Shown: positions 9,851 to 19,839 of the stretch, piece after piece | How the letters are laid out: the number at the start of each line of letters is the position of its first letter | How positions within the stretch are numbered: position 1 is the first letter of the stretch | NCBI GenBank assembly: GCA_963810905.1 | Contig: CAWEPG010000002.1 | Span: 434,001 to 498,000 of the forward strand | DNA: 64,000 nucleotides | Source: CAWBAT01 sp963810905 | GTDB taxonomy: Bacteria; Acidobacteriota; Terriglobia; Versatilivoradales; Versatilivoraceae | Direction of reading: 5' to 3' | Position numbers and translations under genes: made by a program | The notes under the pieces: generated by a model | What the model saw: only the letters and a program-made list of their open reading frames with translations | The model's database searches: none | What the model was told of the DNA's origin: nothing

Positions 9851-10840
9851 ATGGCGGACTGGATGCGTCCAGCAAGATGCGTGGTTCAATGCTTGATTCT
9901 TCTCTTGATAACTCTCGATCTGTCAAAAGCTTCGAGCAAGCAGAAGATTATTCTCGATTGTGATTTAGGCACGGACATCGATGATGCTTTCGCTCTGGCC
10001 CTGGTACTGACAAGCCCTGAGTTCGAAGTCTTGGGTATCACGTTGGATCATGGATTGACAGAAAAGAGAGCTCAAGTCGCCTGTAAAATGCTGTATCTGA
10101 CGGGCATGGAGCACATTCCGGTGGCCGTGGGTCGACAGACTCCGAACGTGGTTGGAAAGGACAAAGAACTTGGGCCCAACAGCCCGCAGTTCCACTGGGC
10201 CAACGGCTTTTCCAGGGTCAAACCGATCAAGACCTCGGCCCGAGATTTCATTATTGAGACATTACGAAAGTATCCCCACGAAGTGATTCTGTTTGGAGTC
10301 GGGCCTGTCCCCAATCTCGCGGATGTGATCGAAAAAGACCCGGAGGCGCTAAAGCTGGCCAAGCATGTCTACTCGATGTTCGGCTCTTTCTTCATGGGCT
10401 ATAAGGGCGGGCCTGTCCCGTCGGCGGAATGGAACGTTTTCGCAGATATCGCCTCGGCTAAGAAATTCGCGTCTGCAGGCGCGCCCATTACCTATGCCGG
10501 CTTGGATATCACTACTTTGGTGACGCTGGAGGAAGAACTACGTCTCAAGTTGTTAATGAGGCAATCCCACCTGACAAACGCCCTGTGCGGACTTTATGCA
10601 CTCTGGGGCTATGAGACGCCGACGCTCTACGACGCTGTGGCGGTTGGAATGGCCCTTTGGCCGGATCTCTTCACGACCCGTGCCGCTCACGTCAGAGTTG
10701 TCGATGGAGGGTTTACTGTCATCGACGAAAGCAGGCCGCCGAACTGTGAAATTGGCGTTTCGATCAACAAGGAAGAGTTTTTGAAGCGGCTGCTGGGCCG
10801 TCTCCTGGAGCAGAATTTGGGAAGAGCGGAGGCGGAGTAA
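9851..10840 (+). CDS. inosine/uridine-preferring nucleoside hydrolase, exported
   Basis: Hydrolyses the N-glycosidic bond of ribonucleosides. The signature DCDLGTDIDDAFAL at about residue 36 carries the Asp cluster that binds calcium and ribose. An N-terminal hydrophobic stretch (QCLILLLITLDLSKASS) looks like a signal peptide, so a periplasmic scavenging role is inferred. Length (329 aa) is normal for the family. Two starts are possible, 9851 and 9863, and neither has a clear ribosome site. The flanking gaps of about 400 bases on each side suggest a single-gene transcript. Exact base specificity cannot be told from sequence. Confidence 0.88.
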   Translation: MADWMRPARCVVQCLILLLITLDLSKASSKQKIILDCDLGTDIDDAFALALVLTSPEFEVLGITLDHGLTEKRAQVACKMLYLTGMEHIPVAVGRQTPNVVGKDKELGPNSPQFHWANGFSRVKPIKTSARDFIIETLRKYPHEVILFGVGPVPNLADVIEKDPEALKLAKHVYSMFGSFFMGYKGGPVPSAEWNVFADIASAKKFASAGAPITYAGLDITTLVTLEEELRLKLLMRQSHLTNALCGLYALWGYETPTLYDAVAVGMALWPDLFTTRAAHVRVVDGGFTVIDESRPPNCEIGVSINKEEFLKRLLGRLLEQNLGRAEAE

Positions 10841-10935
10841 AAGCTCGCCGTTGTGAGAAGGGAGGTGTTTGCAGCCCGTGATGGCCCTTGCATTTAGAAT
10901 CAAGTTTCTGAGCTTCATTCGTCTGCTGGAACCGG

Positions 10936-11175
10936 TTACCGAATGACATCGATGATGCCAAAAACACTAAACTGTGCATCTACAATCAGCCCCCGACCTC
11001 CCACGAAGACGCGAACAATGTTGCGGGGCAGTGGTGGCAGGAGTCTTTCCAGTTCTTTAAGAAACTGCTCGACTGTCTCCTGTAGTTCCGGCGGAAGAAT
11101 GGATGACGGTTGCGAGTAGTAGTCGCGAATGATTTGCCGATACTGTTCACCGAAAACTAGCTGAACTGCGACCAA
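10936..11175 (-). pseudogene. small CigR/RcnB-like C-terminal domain fragment
   Basis: The minus strand reads LVFGEQYRQIIRDYY, then LERLLPPLPRNIVRVFVGGR and GLIVDAQFSVFGIIDVIR. This matches the C-terminal domain of secreted CigR/RcnB-like proteins, which typically have an LPPG-rich linker and an RLPPLPxxxxRV ending. Here only the C-terminal part is present, without signal peptide and with the LPPG repeats reduced to one. The best start is a TTG at 11175 without a clear ribosome site. A truncated remnant is more likely than an active gene. It lies head-to-head with the gene at 11231. Confidence 0.45.
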
Positions 11176-11230
11176 GCTAGAATGATTAAATGGAAGCCAC
11201 GGCTTCCGTTTCTTTTTGTAAGGAGAAATC

Positions 11231-11902
11231 ATGAAGAAACTCAAAAGCTGGATTGGCTTTTTCTTATTGGTAATCATGGTTTGTAATACGTCATATTCAG
11301 CCACGTATAAGTCTGGAGCAGTCAACTCGATGCCGGAAGGTTTAAGCGATGCAATTAAAGGCCTTCTCCAGGCACAGGGATTTCGTGTCGTGGATGAGAG
11401 CGGAAATCCTTGGTGCGAAGTCTGGTTGCGAAAAGAGATCACAAATTCTAATAAACCCGGTGCGCCAGACGCCAAGTACCAGTCACTTCATATCGGTCAG
11501 TTGGTGGGGGTAATGAAGTTCAATGGGATGGGTTCAGATTACCGCGGACAAGCGATCAAAGCAGGGACTTATACGATGCGATATTGTCTCATCCTGCAGG
11601 ATGGCAATCACATGGGGGTCTCTCCCATTTTGGACTTCGTTCTTCTGACCCCGGTGAGTGATGACAACAAAGAACCTGATGCCGTAATGACCATTATGGA
11701 CGTCGTCGTTTTAAGCCGCAAGGCTTCTGGAACGAATCATCCAGCCACGATTCTGCTGTCTAGCCCGCCAACGGGTGATTTCAAGCCACCCATTCTTGAA
11801 AAAGACGACATGGGCCATTGGGTGCTGAAGCTCAAGTCCCAGTCAAAGGCAGGAGTGGAGCTGCCCATTGGGATCATTGTCGTTGGAAAGGCGGAAGGAT
11901 AG
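11231..11902 (+). CDS. secreted hypothetical protein, 223 aa
   Basis: The N-terminus MKKLKSWIGFFLLVIMVCN is a clear signal peptide with cleavage after SYSA. A good ribosome site (AAGGAG) precedes the ATG. The mature part is beta-rich, with AIKAGTYTMRYCLILQDGNH, and resembles conserved secreted proteins of unknown function that share a distant DUF2911-like pattern. No catalytic motif is evident. The next gene begins about 90 bases downstream on the same strand, so co-transcription is possible. Confidence 0.75.
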   Translation: MKKLKSWIGFFLLVIMVCNTSYSATYKSGAVNSMPEGLSDAIKGLLQAQGFRVVDESGNPWCEVWLRKEITNSNKPGAPDAKYQSLHIGQLVGVMKFNGMGSDYRGQAIKAGTYTMRYCLILQDGNHMGVSPILDFVLLTPVSDDNKEPDAVMTIMDVVVLSRKASGTNHPATILLSSPPTGDFKPPILEKDDMGHWVLKLKSQSKAGVELPIGIIVVGKAEG

Positions 11903-11988
11903 TTTATCCAAAAATGAAGATCGCGGATTCGTAGAGCTTCGACATTCAATTTTTGAGATTCACCAAGGGAAAAAGTCTCTTGCCGAAG

Positions 11989-14097
11989 ATGAGCCATTCC
12001 TCCACACGAGATGCTTATGCTTTAAGAATGCAAACTGCAATTTCGTTTCTTGTTTTACTCCCCTCGATACTCCTCTTAGTTCCACTAAGTACTTCGAATG
12101 AGAGGCTTTTCCTTGAAAACAATTTTCTTCAAATTGCATTTGATCCGGCTACCGGGTTGCTTTCCTCAGTGGTCAACAAACTCACTGGTGAACCCTTGGG
12201 CGTCGTCGAAGAAGGTTTCTGGATTGAGGCTGAAGGATTCTCGCTCGAGCCAAAGACAATGAAGCTGCAGTCATTCCAAAGACTCAGCCCTGAAAGCCTC
12301 GAAGGGATCTATATCTCCAGTGGGTATGAAGTAAAATCAACCTATGTCCTGAGACAATCGGATCATTTTCTCACTAAGAAATTGTCTTTGCGTTCCTCTG
12401 CCCCGTTTGGTTGGAAAAATGTCGTTGTGAGCCGAATGAGGTTCCCGGAGCGCGACTTCGTTATCATTCGATATCCCCATCAGAAGACGGTTACCTGGTT
12501 CGGTCGGACTTCGAAAGGAGGCATTTTCACGGGAATGGAAATGCCCTTCGATAACTCAGAGCTATGGGGCAAGACACTCAGCTTAGGTTACGCACCCAGC
12601 TTAAAGGTTAAGGCCAACGAATGGCTGGAATCAGAACCAGTTTATCTCGGAGTATACAAACGGCGAGCTCTGGATCGAGAGGAATTCGGCCTGCCGTTAC
12701 AATCGGAATCCGCTGCTATGGTCGCCATGACAAGCGAGCTGCTTGGCCCACCACGTCACAGCTTTGCACCCGCGGCCTGTGGCTACTGGTGTGAAATGGA
12801 GCATTTCGAGTATAAGGACGAAGCCGCTCTGGAATCGGATCTGCGCGCGCTTGATTTGATCAAAGAAGTAGGGATTGACTGGGTTACAGACAATATTCCC
12901 TGGGGGGGCGAGATCGAACTGATGAATAGTCTCCGCCTCAAGGACGGGTACCAGCCCGGCCCGATTGCTTCCAAGAAATATGAATACGCCCAACGCATTG
13001 GTCTGAAAATGGCCTTTTGGCCTACGATGAACAACTCCAATCCTTGGTGGGAGAAAAAGGGGCGGCCCTTTCTTCCGGATATTCCAGAATGGACTATGTT
13101 CCCGGATCGGCGACGGCTGAAGGGAACATTTCTTTCCGGGAAAATTTTCTTTCAAAATATCCAAGGGAATTGTATAGCCAACAAACCCTTCCGCGACTGG
13201 ATTAACCAACTGAGCCTGGATGGAATGAAGACAGGGTATTTCCCTTCCTGGGTGATGGATGGTGATTTCTTCGGGGGCGGCGGCGTGGTCACGCGGGTGG
13301 ATTGCCCGAAGAAAGACCATGACCACCTCTATGGGGATGCTACTTACGCTTGCGATCGAGCTCTCCGCGAGCTCATCGAAAACGTGCGAAAATTGAAGCC
13401 GGAGACATATATTACGGTTTGCCGTCCACCCATGGATCAAGGAGTATTCTCACAGCATAACGTGGATGCTGTTTTTACGATTGACGAGCTCAGTGAACCC
13501 GAAGCTCTTCCGGGATTGACTGGACAGCCCGTGAACATGGTGTTGGGTGACAAGATTCGTCGCTGGTCACGCATCCGGGTACATCATCATTTTTTCCCAC
13601 ACTACATCGATTGGCCACAAGTTTTTGTCGGTCCACCCTTGATGGGCCCGCCCCACGGCCGCCCTTGGACCAGTGAAGCCATCGACTACATCATGCTGAG
13701 CGCCATTTCAAGTTCTCCCAACCAGCTCTATTACCTTCCGGCCAAAAGCGGCATGCCGGAAGCGGACAAGCGGGAGATCAAGAAGTGGCTGGATTGGGGG
13801 CGCGCCCATGCCGCATTTCTCATGGTGCGGCAGGATCTCCCAGACTGGCCGCAGGCTGGCAAAATCGATGGCTCTGCACACATTCTGCAAGATCATGGCT
13901 ATCTGTTCCTGTTTAACCCCAATCCCGAGCCTCAATCGGCTGATTTCAATCTCGATGAATCCATTGGCCTCACCCAGGGAACGCGCTTTAGCATTAATGC
14001 TGAATACCCTGATTCCAAATCAAAAACCGGGTTGTCTCGAGGCAGCCCGGTGAGTTGGATGATCCCCCCGAGGACAGCGATGATACTCAGTATCTAA
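11989..14097 (+). CDS. secreted putative glycoside hydrolase (clan-D-like TIM barrel)
   Basis: About 702 residues. A signal peptide (MQTAISFLVLLPSILLLVPL) starts at the internal ATG 12028, so 12028 is an alternative start; neither has a strong ribosome site. The first 270 residues are a beta-sandwich-like region. A barrel-like part follows, with WVTDNIPWGGEIEL, GLKMAFWPTMNNSNPWW and GMKTGYFPSWVMDGDFFGGG. The KTGY...MDGDFF segment resembles the place where GH27/GH36 enzymes carry their nucleophile Asp. A small beta domain ends the protein. This is an inference from pattern, not a recognised family, and substrate is unknown. Confidence 0.6.
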   Translation: MSHSSTRDAYALRMQTAISFLVLLPSILLLVPLSTSNERLFLENNFLQIAFDPATGLLSSVVNKLTGEPLGVVEEGFWIEAEGFSLEPKTMKLQSFQRLSPESLEGIYISSGYEVKSTYVLRQSDHFLTKKLSLRSSAPFGWKNVVVSRMRFPERDFVIIRYPHQKTVTWFGRTSKGGIFTGMEMPFDNSELWGKTLSLGYAPSLKVKANEWLESEPVYLGVYKRRALDREEFGLPLQSESAAMVAMTSELLGPPRHSFAPAACGYWCEMEHFEYKDEAALESDLRALDLIKEVGIDWVTDNIPWGGEIELMNSLRLKDGYQPGPIASKKYEYAQRIGLKMAFWPTMNNSNPWWEKKGRPFLPDIPEWTMFPDRRRLKGTFLSGKIFFQNIQGNCIANKPFRDWINQLSLDGMKTGYFPSWVMDGDFFGGGGVVTRVDCPKKDHDHLYGDATYACDRALRELIENVRKLKPETYITVCRPPMDQGVFSQHNVDAVFTIDELSEPEALPGLTGQPVNMVLGDKIRRWSRIRVHHHFFPHYIDWPQVFVGPPLMGPPHGRPWTSEAIDYIMLSAISSSPNQLYYLPAKSGMPEADKREIKKWLDWGRAHAAFLMVRQDLPDWPQAGKIDGSAHILQDHGYLFLFNPNPEPQSADFNLDESIGLTQGTRFSINAEYPDSKSKTGLSRGSPVSWMIPPRTAMILSI

Positions 14098-14454
14098 TCA
14101 GATTAGGCCAAAGAGTGGCGCAGGGGCAAAGCATTCGTCGGAAAGAAAGAGGGTCGTTTCCATTTAGGTTTTCGGATTCGAGTGCCTCGCCCCTACGGGA
14201 TTTTCTCTTTTTAAGGGGTAAATACGACCCATTTGATTTTCAATTCGTCGAGGATTTCTAGAAGCGGATGGATCCATCGTATTCGACCAGCAAGGTTAGT
14301 CCGGGCCGATTGATAATTCCCCAAAGGCAGTCCTGCCAAGTATCTCACCAATAATCCGTTGCAAATCTCCACTGTTCATAGCAATATCTAGGTTTGCTTT
14401 GACTTGTTTTTTCCCCCATCTGTATTCATAACCCCAATCTTGGAGACTAAACCT
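14098..14454. other. intergenic region, no gene seen
   Basis: Nothing recognisable was seen apart from the ribosome site GGAG (14442-14445) of the inositol-phosphate synthase gene at its end. Confidence 0.45.
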
Positions 14455-15773
14455 GTGATCAAAAAAGGCACAAAAATATCACCTGCGAAAGGGAAATTAG
14501 GCGTGTTAATCCCTGGGATGGGCGCCGTGGCAACGACTTTTATTGCCGGTGTGGAGGCCATCCGGAAACATGGAGCCAAACCCTTCGGATCCCTCACCCA
14601 AATGGGTACCATCCGCCTCGGTAAAAGGACAGACAAGCGAACCCCTCTCATTAAAGACTTCGTCCCCCTGGCTCACCTGGACGATCTCGTTTTTGGTGGC
14701 TGGGACATCCATGGGGAAAATTGTTACGAAACCGCCTTGCGTTCCAACGTGTTAGAGAAACCCCTCCTCGGTTCCCTGAAGAATGACCTGCAGCGCCTGC
14801 GACCCTGGGATGCTGTATTCAGCAAAAAATATGTGAAGAGACTGAATGGCACTCACGTCAAGAAAGGGAAAACCAAATTGGAACTGGCCGGCCAGATCAT
14901 GGCGGATATTCGCGAATTTCAAGAAGAATAATGACATCGACCGCCTCGTGATGATCTGGTGTGGGAGCACAGAAGTCTTTTTTAAGATGAGCGACGTCCA
15001 CTCGACGGTGGCAAAGTTTGAGAAGGGGCCTTAAATCCAATGACCCCAAGATCTCTCCAAGCATGATCTATGCCTACGCCGCATTGAAGATGGGGATCCC
15101 GTTTGCCAATGGAGCTCCCAATTTGACCGTAGATATCCCGGCCATGATTGAGCTGGCTCAGAAGAACGACGCGTCCATTTGCGGGAAAGACTTCAAAACT
15201 GGCCAAACACTCATGAAAACGATTATTGCTCCCGGTTTGAAGTCACGCATGATCGGTCTGAGAGGTTGGTTCTCTACGAATATCCTGGGCAACCGTGATG
15301 GCGAGGTTCTAGACGAGCCGATGTCCTTCAAGACCAAAGAAGAGTCAAAGCTTTCGGTACTGGACCACATCCTCCAGCCCGAACTCTATCCAGAGCTTTA
15401 CAAAGGCTTCCATCATCAGGTCCGCATCAACTATTACCCGCCGAGTGGAGACAATAAAGAGGGCTGGGATAATATTGATATCTTCGGATGGCTCGGCTAT
15501 CCAATGCAGATTAAGGTCAACTTCCTTTGCCGGGATAGCATCCTGGCGGCGCCGTTATGCCTGGATTTGGTGCTCTTCCTCGATCTCGCCCAGCGCGCCA
15601 AAATGCACGGCATCCAAGAATGGCTTTCGTTCTACTTCAAGAGTCCGCAATGTGCGCCGGCACTCTATCCCGAACATGACCTTTTTATTCAATTGATGAA
15701 GCTCAAAAATACACTCCGGTACCTGCGCGGAGAAGACCTCATCACGCATCTGGGGTTGGAATACTACGACTAG
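14455..15773 (+). CDS. ino1: myo-inositol-1-phosphate synthase, two frameshifts
   Basis: Converts glucose 6-phosphate to inositol 1-phosphate, for inositol lipids or solutes. GVLIPGMGAVATTFIAGVEA is the NAD-binding start and FGGWDIHGENCYETA follows. The frame breaks at TTT 14917-14919 and again at GGGG 15025-15028. Removing one base at each restores FKKNNDIDRLVMIWCGSTEV and FEKGLKSNDPKISPSMIYAY. The C-terminal part holds PFANGAPNLTVDIPA and GWLGYPMQIKVNFLCRDSIL. I chose GTG 14455, which has GGAG nine bases upstream, over TTG 14404. Total length of about 439 residues is normal for the family. Both breaks lie in homopolymers. Confidence 0.88.
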
Positions 15774-15850
15774 ATCGTTAAGTTGCATTTTCCTATTGGT
15801 TCATTTGTCTATTTCTCATCTTGGGCAGATGATGTACCGGAAACGGTTCA

Positions 15851-16262
15851 ATGAATCAGAGTCAACAGAAAGCGGACGACCTGGAAGCACGGCTTGTCGA
15901 CTTTGCTGTCAGGATCATAAAACTTTCGCAATAGCCTTCCTAAAACTCCAGCAGGTAAACACGTGGCAAATCAGATATTACGATCTGGAACCTCTCCAGC
16001 AGCAAATTACAGTGAAGCGAGAGTCTGCTGAAAGTAACGCGGATTTCATACACAAATTGGGGATTGTTTAAAAGAATTGAACGAAACCAGCGTTTGGTTA
16101 AAAATCGTAAATAAGGGTGGGCTCGTTAGCTCGGCATTGATGGCAAACATCATTGATGAAACAACTCAGCTGTCTAAAATAGTTACATCATCGGTCAAGA
16201 CACTGAAGTCTAGAATCGAAGTACGACTAAACCTAAATGGCGAAATGACAACTAACAAATGA
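15851..16262 (+). CDS. four-helix-bundle (23S rRNA IVS-like) protein, three frameshifts
   Basis: Assembling three frames gives about 137 residues typical of this family: LEARLVDFAVRIIKLSQ, then SLPKTPAGKHVANQILRSGT, SPAANYSEAR, ESNADFIHKLGIVLKELNET and SVWLKIVNKGGLV. The frame changes near 15932, 16021 and 16068, the last by loss of one T in a T run. The C-terminus (IIDETTQLSKIVTSSVKTLK) is also family-like. These proteins occur in 23S intervening sequences and as free-standing chromosomal genes; here no rRNA is near. Function of stand-alone members is unknown. Either sequence errors or a decayed gene. Confidence 0.7.
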
Positions 16263-16313
16263 ACGATGAAAGATCTTTTCGCCTCTGCAAGTGATTTCTA
16301 CTGATTTATTCAG

Positions 16314-16988
16314 ATGAGCATCGGTCTAATTGCCAGTTCTTCCCTTACTAGAAAATACCTCATGGCCATTTCAGGGGTGCTCCTATTCCTCTTCGTCATT
16401 GCCCATATGCTGGGGAATCTGCAGGTTTTTCTCGGCCCGGAGTCATTGAACGCTTATGGAGCGTTTTTGAAATCCAAACCGGGATTGCTCTGGTCGATGC
16501 GTCTCATCTTACTCGTCATCGTGGTCTTCCATATCGTGACCGGGATTCAGTTAGCTTTGCAAAATCGCCGAGCTCGACCTGTTCGTTACGCAAACAGCAA
16601 ACCTCCCTATGCCAATCTCGCTTCCAGGACTGTGCTCATCAGCGGATTGGTCATATTTTCATTTGTGGCCTATCATTTGATGCAATTTACTCTCGGAGTG
16701 ACCAATCCCGAGTATCTCCACTTGGAGGACTCGAAGGGGAGACATGACGTGTATCGAATGACAGTCGAGGGGTTCTCTTATCCCGGCGTCACCTTATTTT
16801 ACGTCATTGCGATGGGGCTGCTCTGCTTGCACTTGAGTCATGGGGTCAGCAGCGCGTTCCAGTCGCTGGGATTGAAAAACAAGAGAACGGAAAGCTTGAT
16901 TTGCCGGGTTTCGCAGGTCGCCGCCATAATCATTTTTGTGGGAAATTCTTCGATGCCACTGGCAGTTTTGTTTGGATTCGTCAAATAG
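16314..16988 (+). CDS. sdhC: succinate dehydrogenase cytochrome b558 subunit
   Basis: Membrane anchor of the Bacillus/Chlamydia-type succinate dehydrogenase, a single large subunit with five membrane segments and two hemes. TRKYLMAISGVLLFLFVIAH is the first segment, with a heme-ligand His at its end. Other segments lie at about residues 62-82, 105-125, 155-180 and 200-222, with histidines in VVFHIVTG, AYHLMQF and LHLSHGVSS as likely heme ligands. It is the first gene of sdhCAB; sdhA starts 39 bases later. Confidence 0.95.
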   Translation: MSIGLIASSSLTRKYLMAISGVLLFLFVIAHMLGNLQVFLGPESLNAYGAFLKSKPGLLWSMRLILLVIVVFHIVTGIQLALQNRRARPVRYANSKPPYANLASRTVLISGLVIFSFVAYHLMQFTLGVTNPEYLHLEDSKGRHDVYRMTVEGFSYPGVTLFYVIAMGLLCLHLSHGVSSAFQSLGLKNKRTESLICRVSQVAAIIIFVGNSSMPLAVLFGFVK

Positions 16989-17027
16989 TAGAACCAAAGA
17001 TGGGCTCTTATTAGTGATGCAACGATC

Positions 17028-18941
17028 ATGAAACTGGACTCTAAAATTCCCTCCGGTCCCCTCGCCAGCAAATGGGATCGCTATCGCCTGGGAATGAAGC
17101 TGGTGAACCCCTCCAACAAGCGCAAGTTTGACGTGATTGTCGTTGGAACAGGCTTAGCCGGGTCCTCGGCCGCCGCATCTCTGGCAGAGTTGGGCTACAA
17201 GGTCCAGGTGTTTACCTTTCATGACTCACCTCGGCGGGCTCACAGTATTGCTGCTCAGGGAGGCATCAATGCTGCTAAAAATTATCCCAACGACGGGGAC
17301 AGCATCTATCGCCTGTTTTACGACACGATCAAAGGCGGAGACTTCCGGGCTCGTGAAGGCAATGTTTATCGGCTGGCTCAGACCAGCAATGCCATCATCG
17401 ACCAATGCGTTGCCCAAGGAGTACCCTTTGCACGCGAGTACGGAGGGTTACTATCGAATCGTTCATTTGGCGGCGCGCAGGTTTCGCGGACTTTCTATGC
17501 TCGCGGCCAGACCGGACAACAGCTATTGCTGGGAGCTTACCAGGCTCTCGCACGACAGGTGGGGCTGGGAAATTGCCAGCTTTTTCCGATGACCGAGATG
17601 TTGGATCTGGTGGTGATCGACGGAGTGGCCAAAGGGATTGTGGTCCGAAACCTCGTCACCGGAGAGATCCGCTCTCATTCAGCGGACGCCGTAGTGCTGG
17701 CAACAGGCGGCTACGGCAATGTTTTCTATCTTTCGACCAATGCGGGTGGGTGCAATGTCACAGCCACGTTCCGTGCTTATAAGCGCGGCGCCGCCTTTGC
17801 GAACCCATGCTATACGCAGATTCATCCCACCTGCATCCCAGCTAGTGGAGAGTACCAATCAAAATTGACTCTTATGTCCGAGTCCTTGCGAAATGACGGG
17901 CGGGTCTGGGTACCCAAAAAGTTAGGGGACACCCGCTCAGCCCAACAGATTCCAGAAAGTGAACGGGATTATTATCTGGAGCGTAAATACCCCAGTTATG
18001 GAAATCTCGCACCCCGTGACATCGCCTCCAGGGCTGCGAAAGAAGTTTGTGATGAGGGGCGTGGCGTAGGACCCGGCGGAAAAGGAGTGTATCTGGATTT
18101 TGCTGATGCCATTCAGCGCCTCGGCGAACATACGATCCAGGAACGCTATGGCAATCTCTTTGAGATGTACGAGCGGATTACTGGTGAAGATGCTTACAGG
18201 ACACCCATGCGCATCTACCCGGCAGTACACTACACCATGGGCGGCCTGTGGGTCGATTATGAGCTGATGAGTAATATCCCCGGGCTCTTTGTCCTCGGAG
18301 AGGCCAATTTTTCTGATCATGGCGCCAACCGGCTGGGGGCCAGCGCTCTCATGCAGGGCTTAGCGGATGGCTATTTCATTCTTCCTTACACCATTGGGAA
18401 TTTTTTTGGATCAACCCAACAAAATAGAATTCCAGAGACTCATGCTGAATTCAAACGTATTGAGAGTGAGGTCAACGCCAAGATTCAGCGATTATTGTCC
18501 ATCAAAGGGAAACGAACGGTAGGGTCATTTCACCGCGAGCTGGGGAAATTGATGTGGGAACATTGTGGGATGGCACGCAATGAAAAGGGCTTGAAAGAAG
18601 TATTGCAAAAGATTCCAACGTTGCGACAGGAGTTCTGGGAAAACGTGACGGTGTTGGGAGAGGAAGCCAATCTGAACCAGTCCATTGAAAAAGCCGGGCG
18701 TGTGGCTGATTTCTTGGAGTTCGGCGAGCTGCTCTGCCTCGATGCTCTGACGCGAGCCGAGTCGTGTGGAGGCCACTTCCGCGAGGAATTCCAGACGAGT
18801 GATGGAGAAGCCCTTAGAAATGATGAGGCCTATGCTCATGTCTCGGCATGGGAATTTCAGGGTGAAGACCGTTCACCCCTAATGCACAAAGAGCCATTGC
18901 TCTATGAAGAGGTGCATATGAGTCAGCGGAGCTATAAGTAA
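17028..18941 (+). CDS. sdhA: succinate dehydrogenase flavoprotein subunit
   Basis: Oxidises succinate to fumarate (or the reverse) with covalently bound FAD. VIVVGTGLAGSSAAASLAEL is the dinucleotide fold. RRAHSIAAQGGINAAKN contains the His that links FAD. HPTCIPASGEYQSKL and LFVLGEANFSDHGANRLGAS are conserved substrate and FAD contacts. The 637-residue length fits the Bacillus-type enzyme. It lies between sdhC and sdhB on the same strand and would form the cytoplasmic head of complex II. Confidence 0.97.
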   Translation: MKLDSKIPSGPLASKWDRYRLGMKLVNPSNKRKFDVIVVGTGLAGSSAAASLAELGYKVQVFTFHDSPRRAHSIAAQGGINAAKNYPNDGDSIYRLFYDTIKGGDFRAREGNVYRLAQTSNAIIDQCVAQGVPFAREYGGLLSNRSFGGAQVSRTFYARGQTGQQLLLGAYQALARQVGLGNCQLFPMTEMLDLVVIDGVAKGIVVRNLVTGEIRSHSADAVVLATGGYGNVFYLSTNAGGCNVTATFRAYKRGAAFANPCYTQIHPTCIPASGEYQSKLTLMSESLRNDGRVWVPKKLGDTRSAQQIPESERDYYLERKYPSYGNLAPRDIASRAAKEVCDEGRGVGPGGKGVYLDFADAIQRLGEHTIQERYGNLFEMYERITGEDAYRTPMRIYPAVHYTMGGLWVDYELMSNIPGLFVLGEANFSDHGANRLGASALMQGLADGYFILPYTIGNFFGSTQQNRIPETHAEFKRIESEVNAKIQRLLSIKGKRTVGSFHRELGKLMWEHCGMARNEKGLKEVLQKIPTLRQEFWENVTVLGEEANLNQSIEKAGRVADFLEFGELLCLDALTRAESCGGHFREEFQTSDGEALRNDEAYAHVSAWEFQGEDRSPLMHKEPLLYEEVHMSQRSYK

Positions 18942-19039
18942 TGATTCTTCGCCCGCAGGCGGCTCCGAGCCGTATCCCGCTATTGATGAAATGAAGTATT
19001 CGGTGTCGTACAGGATGTCGCTTCAAGGATGATTCTCGT

Positions 19040-19786
19040 ATGAAACTTACGTTAAGAGTCTGGCGCCAGAAGAATTCGAAGACCCCGGGAAAGTTTGTGG
19101 AGTATCAGGCTCCCAATGTGGTCCCGGAGATGTCGTTCTTGGAGATGCTGGATGTTGTCAACGAAGACTTAATGGGCAAGGGTGTGGAGCCGATCGCTTT
19201 CGATTCGGATTGTCGAGAAGGAATTTGCGGTTCATGCTCCATGGTCATTAACGGGATTCCACATGGAGGACATCGAAAAACAACGGTATGCCAGCTTCAT
19301 ATGAGACATTTCAAGGATGGCGATCGCCTCATCATCGAACCCTGGCGCGCCGGGGCATTTCCTGTGATCCAAGACCTCGTCGTGGATCGCAGCGCTTTTG
19401 ATCATATTGTGCAAGCCGGAGGCTTTGTCTCCGTCTCAACCGGTCAGGCGCCCGAAGCGAATTCGATTCCAGTGCCCAGACCTGCAGCTGAAAAATCCAT
19501 GGACGCTGCAGCCTGTATTGGATGTGGAGCCTGCGTCGCCGCTTGCAAGAATGCCTCTGCCATGCTGTTTGTGGCAGCCAAGGTTTCCCATCTGGGTCAG
19601 CTTCCACAGGGACAAGTCGAGCGAAATGCCCGGGTGCTCAAGATGGTGAAGGCCATGGATGAAGCCGGTTTTGGCAATTGCACCAATATCAGCTCATGCG
19701 AAGCCGTTTGCCCGAAAGAAATTTCGGTCGAGTTTATTGCCCGCATGAATCGCGATTATGCCAAGGCACTGGTTAAGGGCGAGTAA
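19040..19786 (+). CDS. sdhB: succinate dehydrogenase iron-sulfur subunit
   Basis: Carries electrons from SdhA to the membrane. Three cluster sites are visible: DSDCREGICGSCSMVING with a later Cys for [2Fe-2S], ACIGCGACVAACKNASAM, and SSCEAVCPKEIS for the [4Fe-4S] and [3Fe-4S] centres. The 248-residue length is typical. A 98-base gap separates it from sdhA. AAGGA lies about 11 bases before the ATG. No terminator hairpin follows directly, but a palindromic element begins 54 bases downstream. Confidence 0.97.
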   Translation: MKLTLRVWRQKNSKTPGKFVEYQAPNVVPEMSFLEMLDVVNEDLMGKGVEPIAFDSDCREGICGSCSMVINGIPHGGHRKTTVCQLHMRHFKDGDRLIIEPWRAGAFPVIQDLVVDRSAFDHIVQAGGFVSVSTGQAPEANSIPVPRPAAEKSMDAAACIGCGACVAACKNASAMLFVAAKVSHLGQLPQGQVERNARVLKMVKAMDEAGFGNCTNISSCEAVCPKEISVEFIARMNRDYAKALVKGE

Positions 19787-19839
19787 AAGAGCTCCGATTG
19801 ACGAACGCTGAATGGCGATTGCCGATTGACAATATTTGA

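Noticed and set aside
12697..13440. 247-codon minus-strand frame
   Set aside because: Shadow of the secreted glycosidase-like gene; no independent motif.
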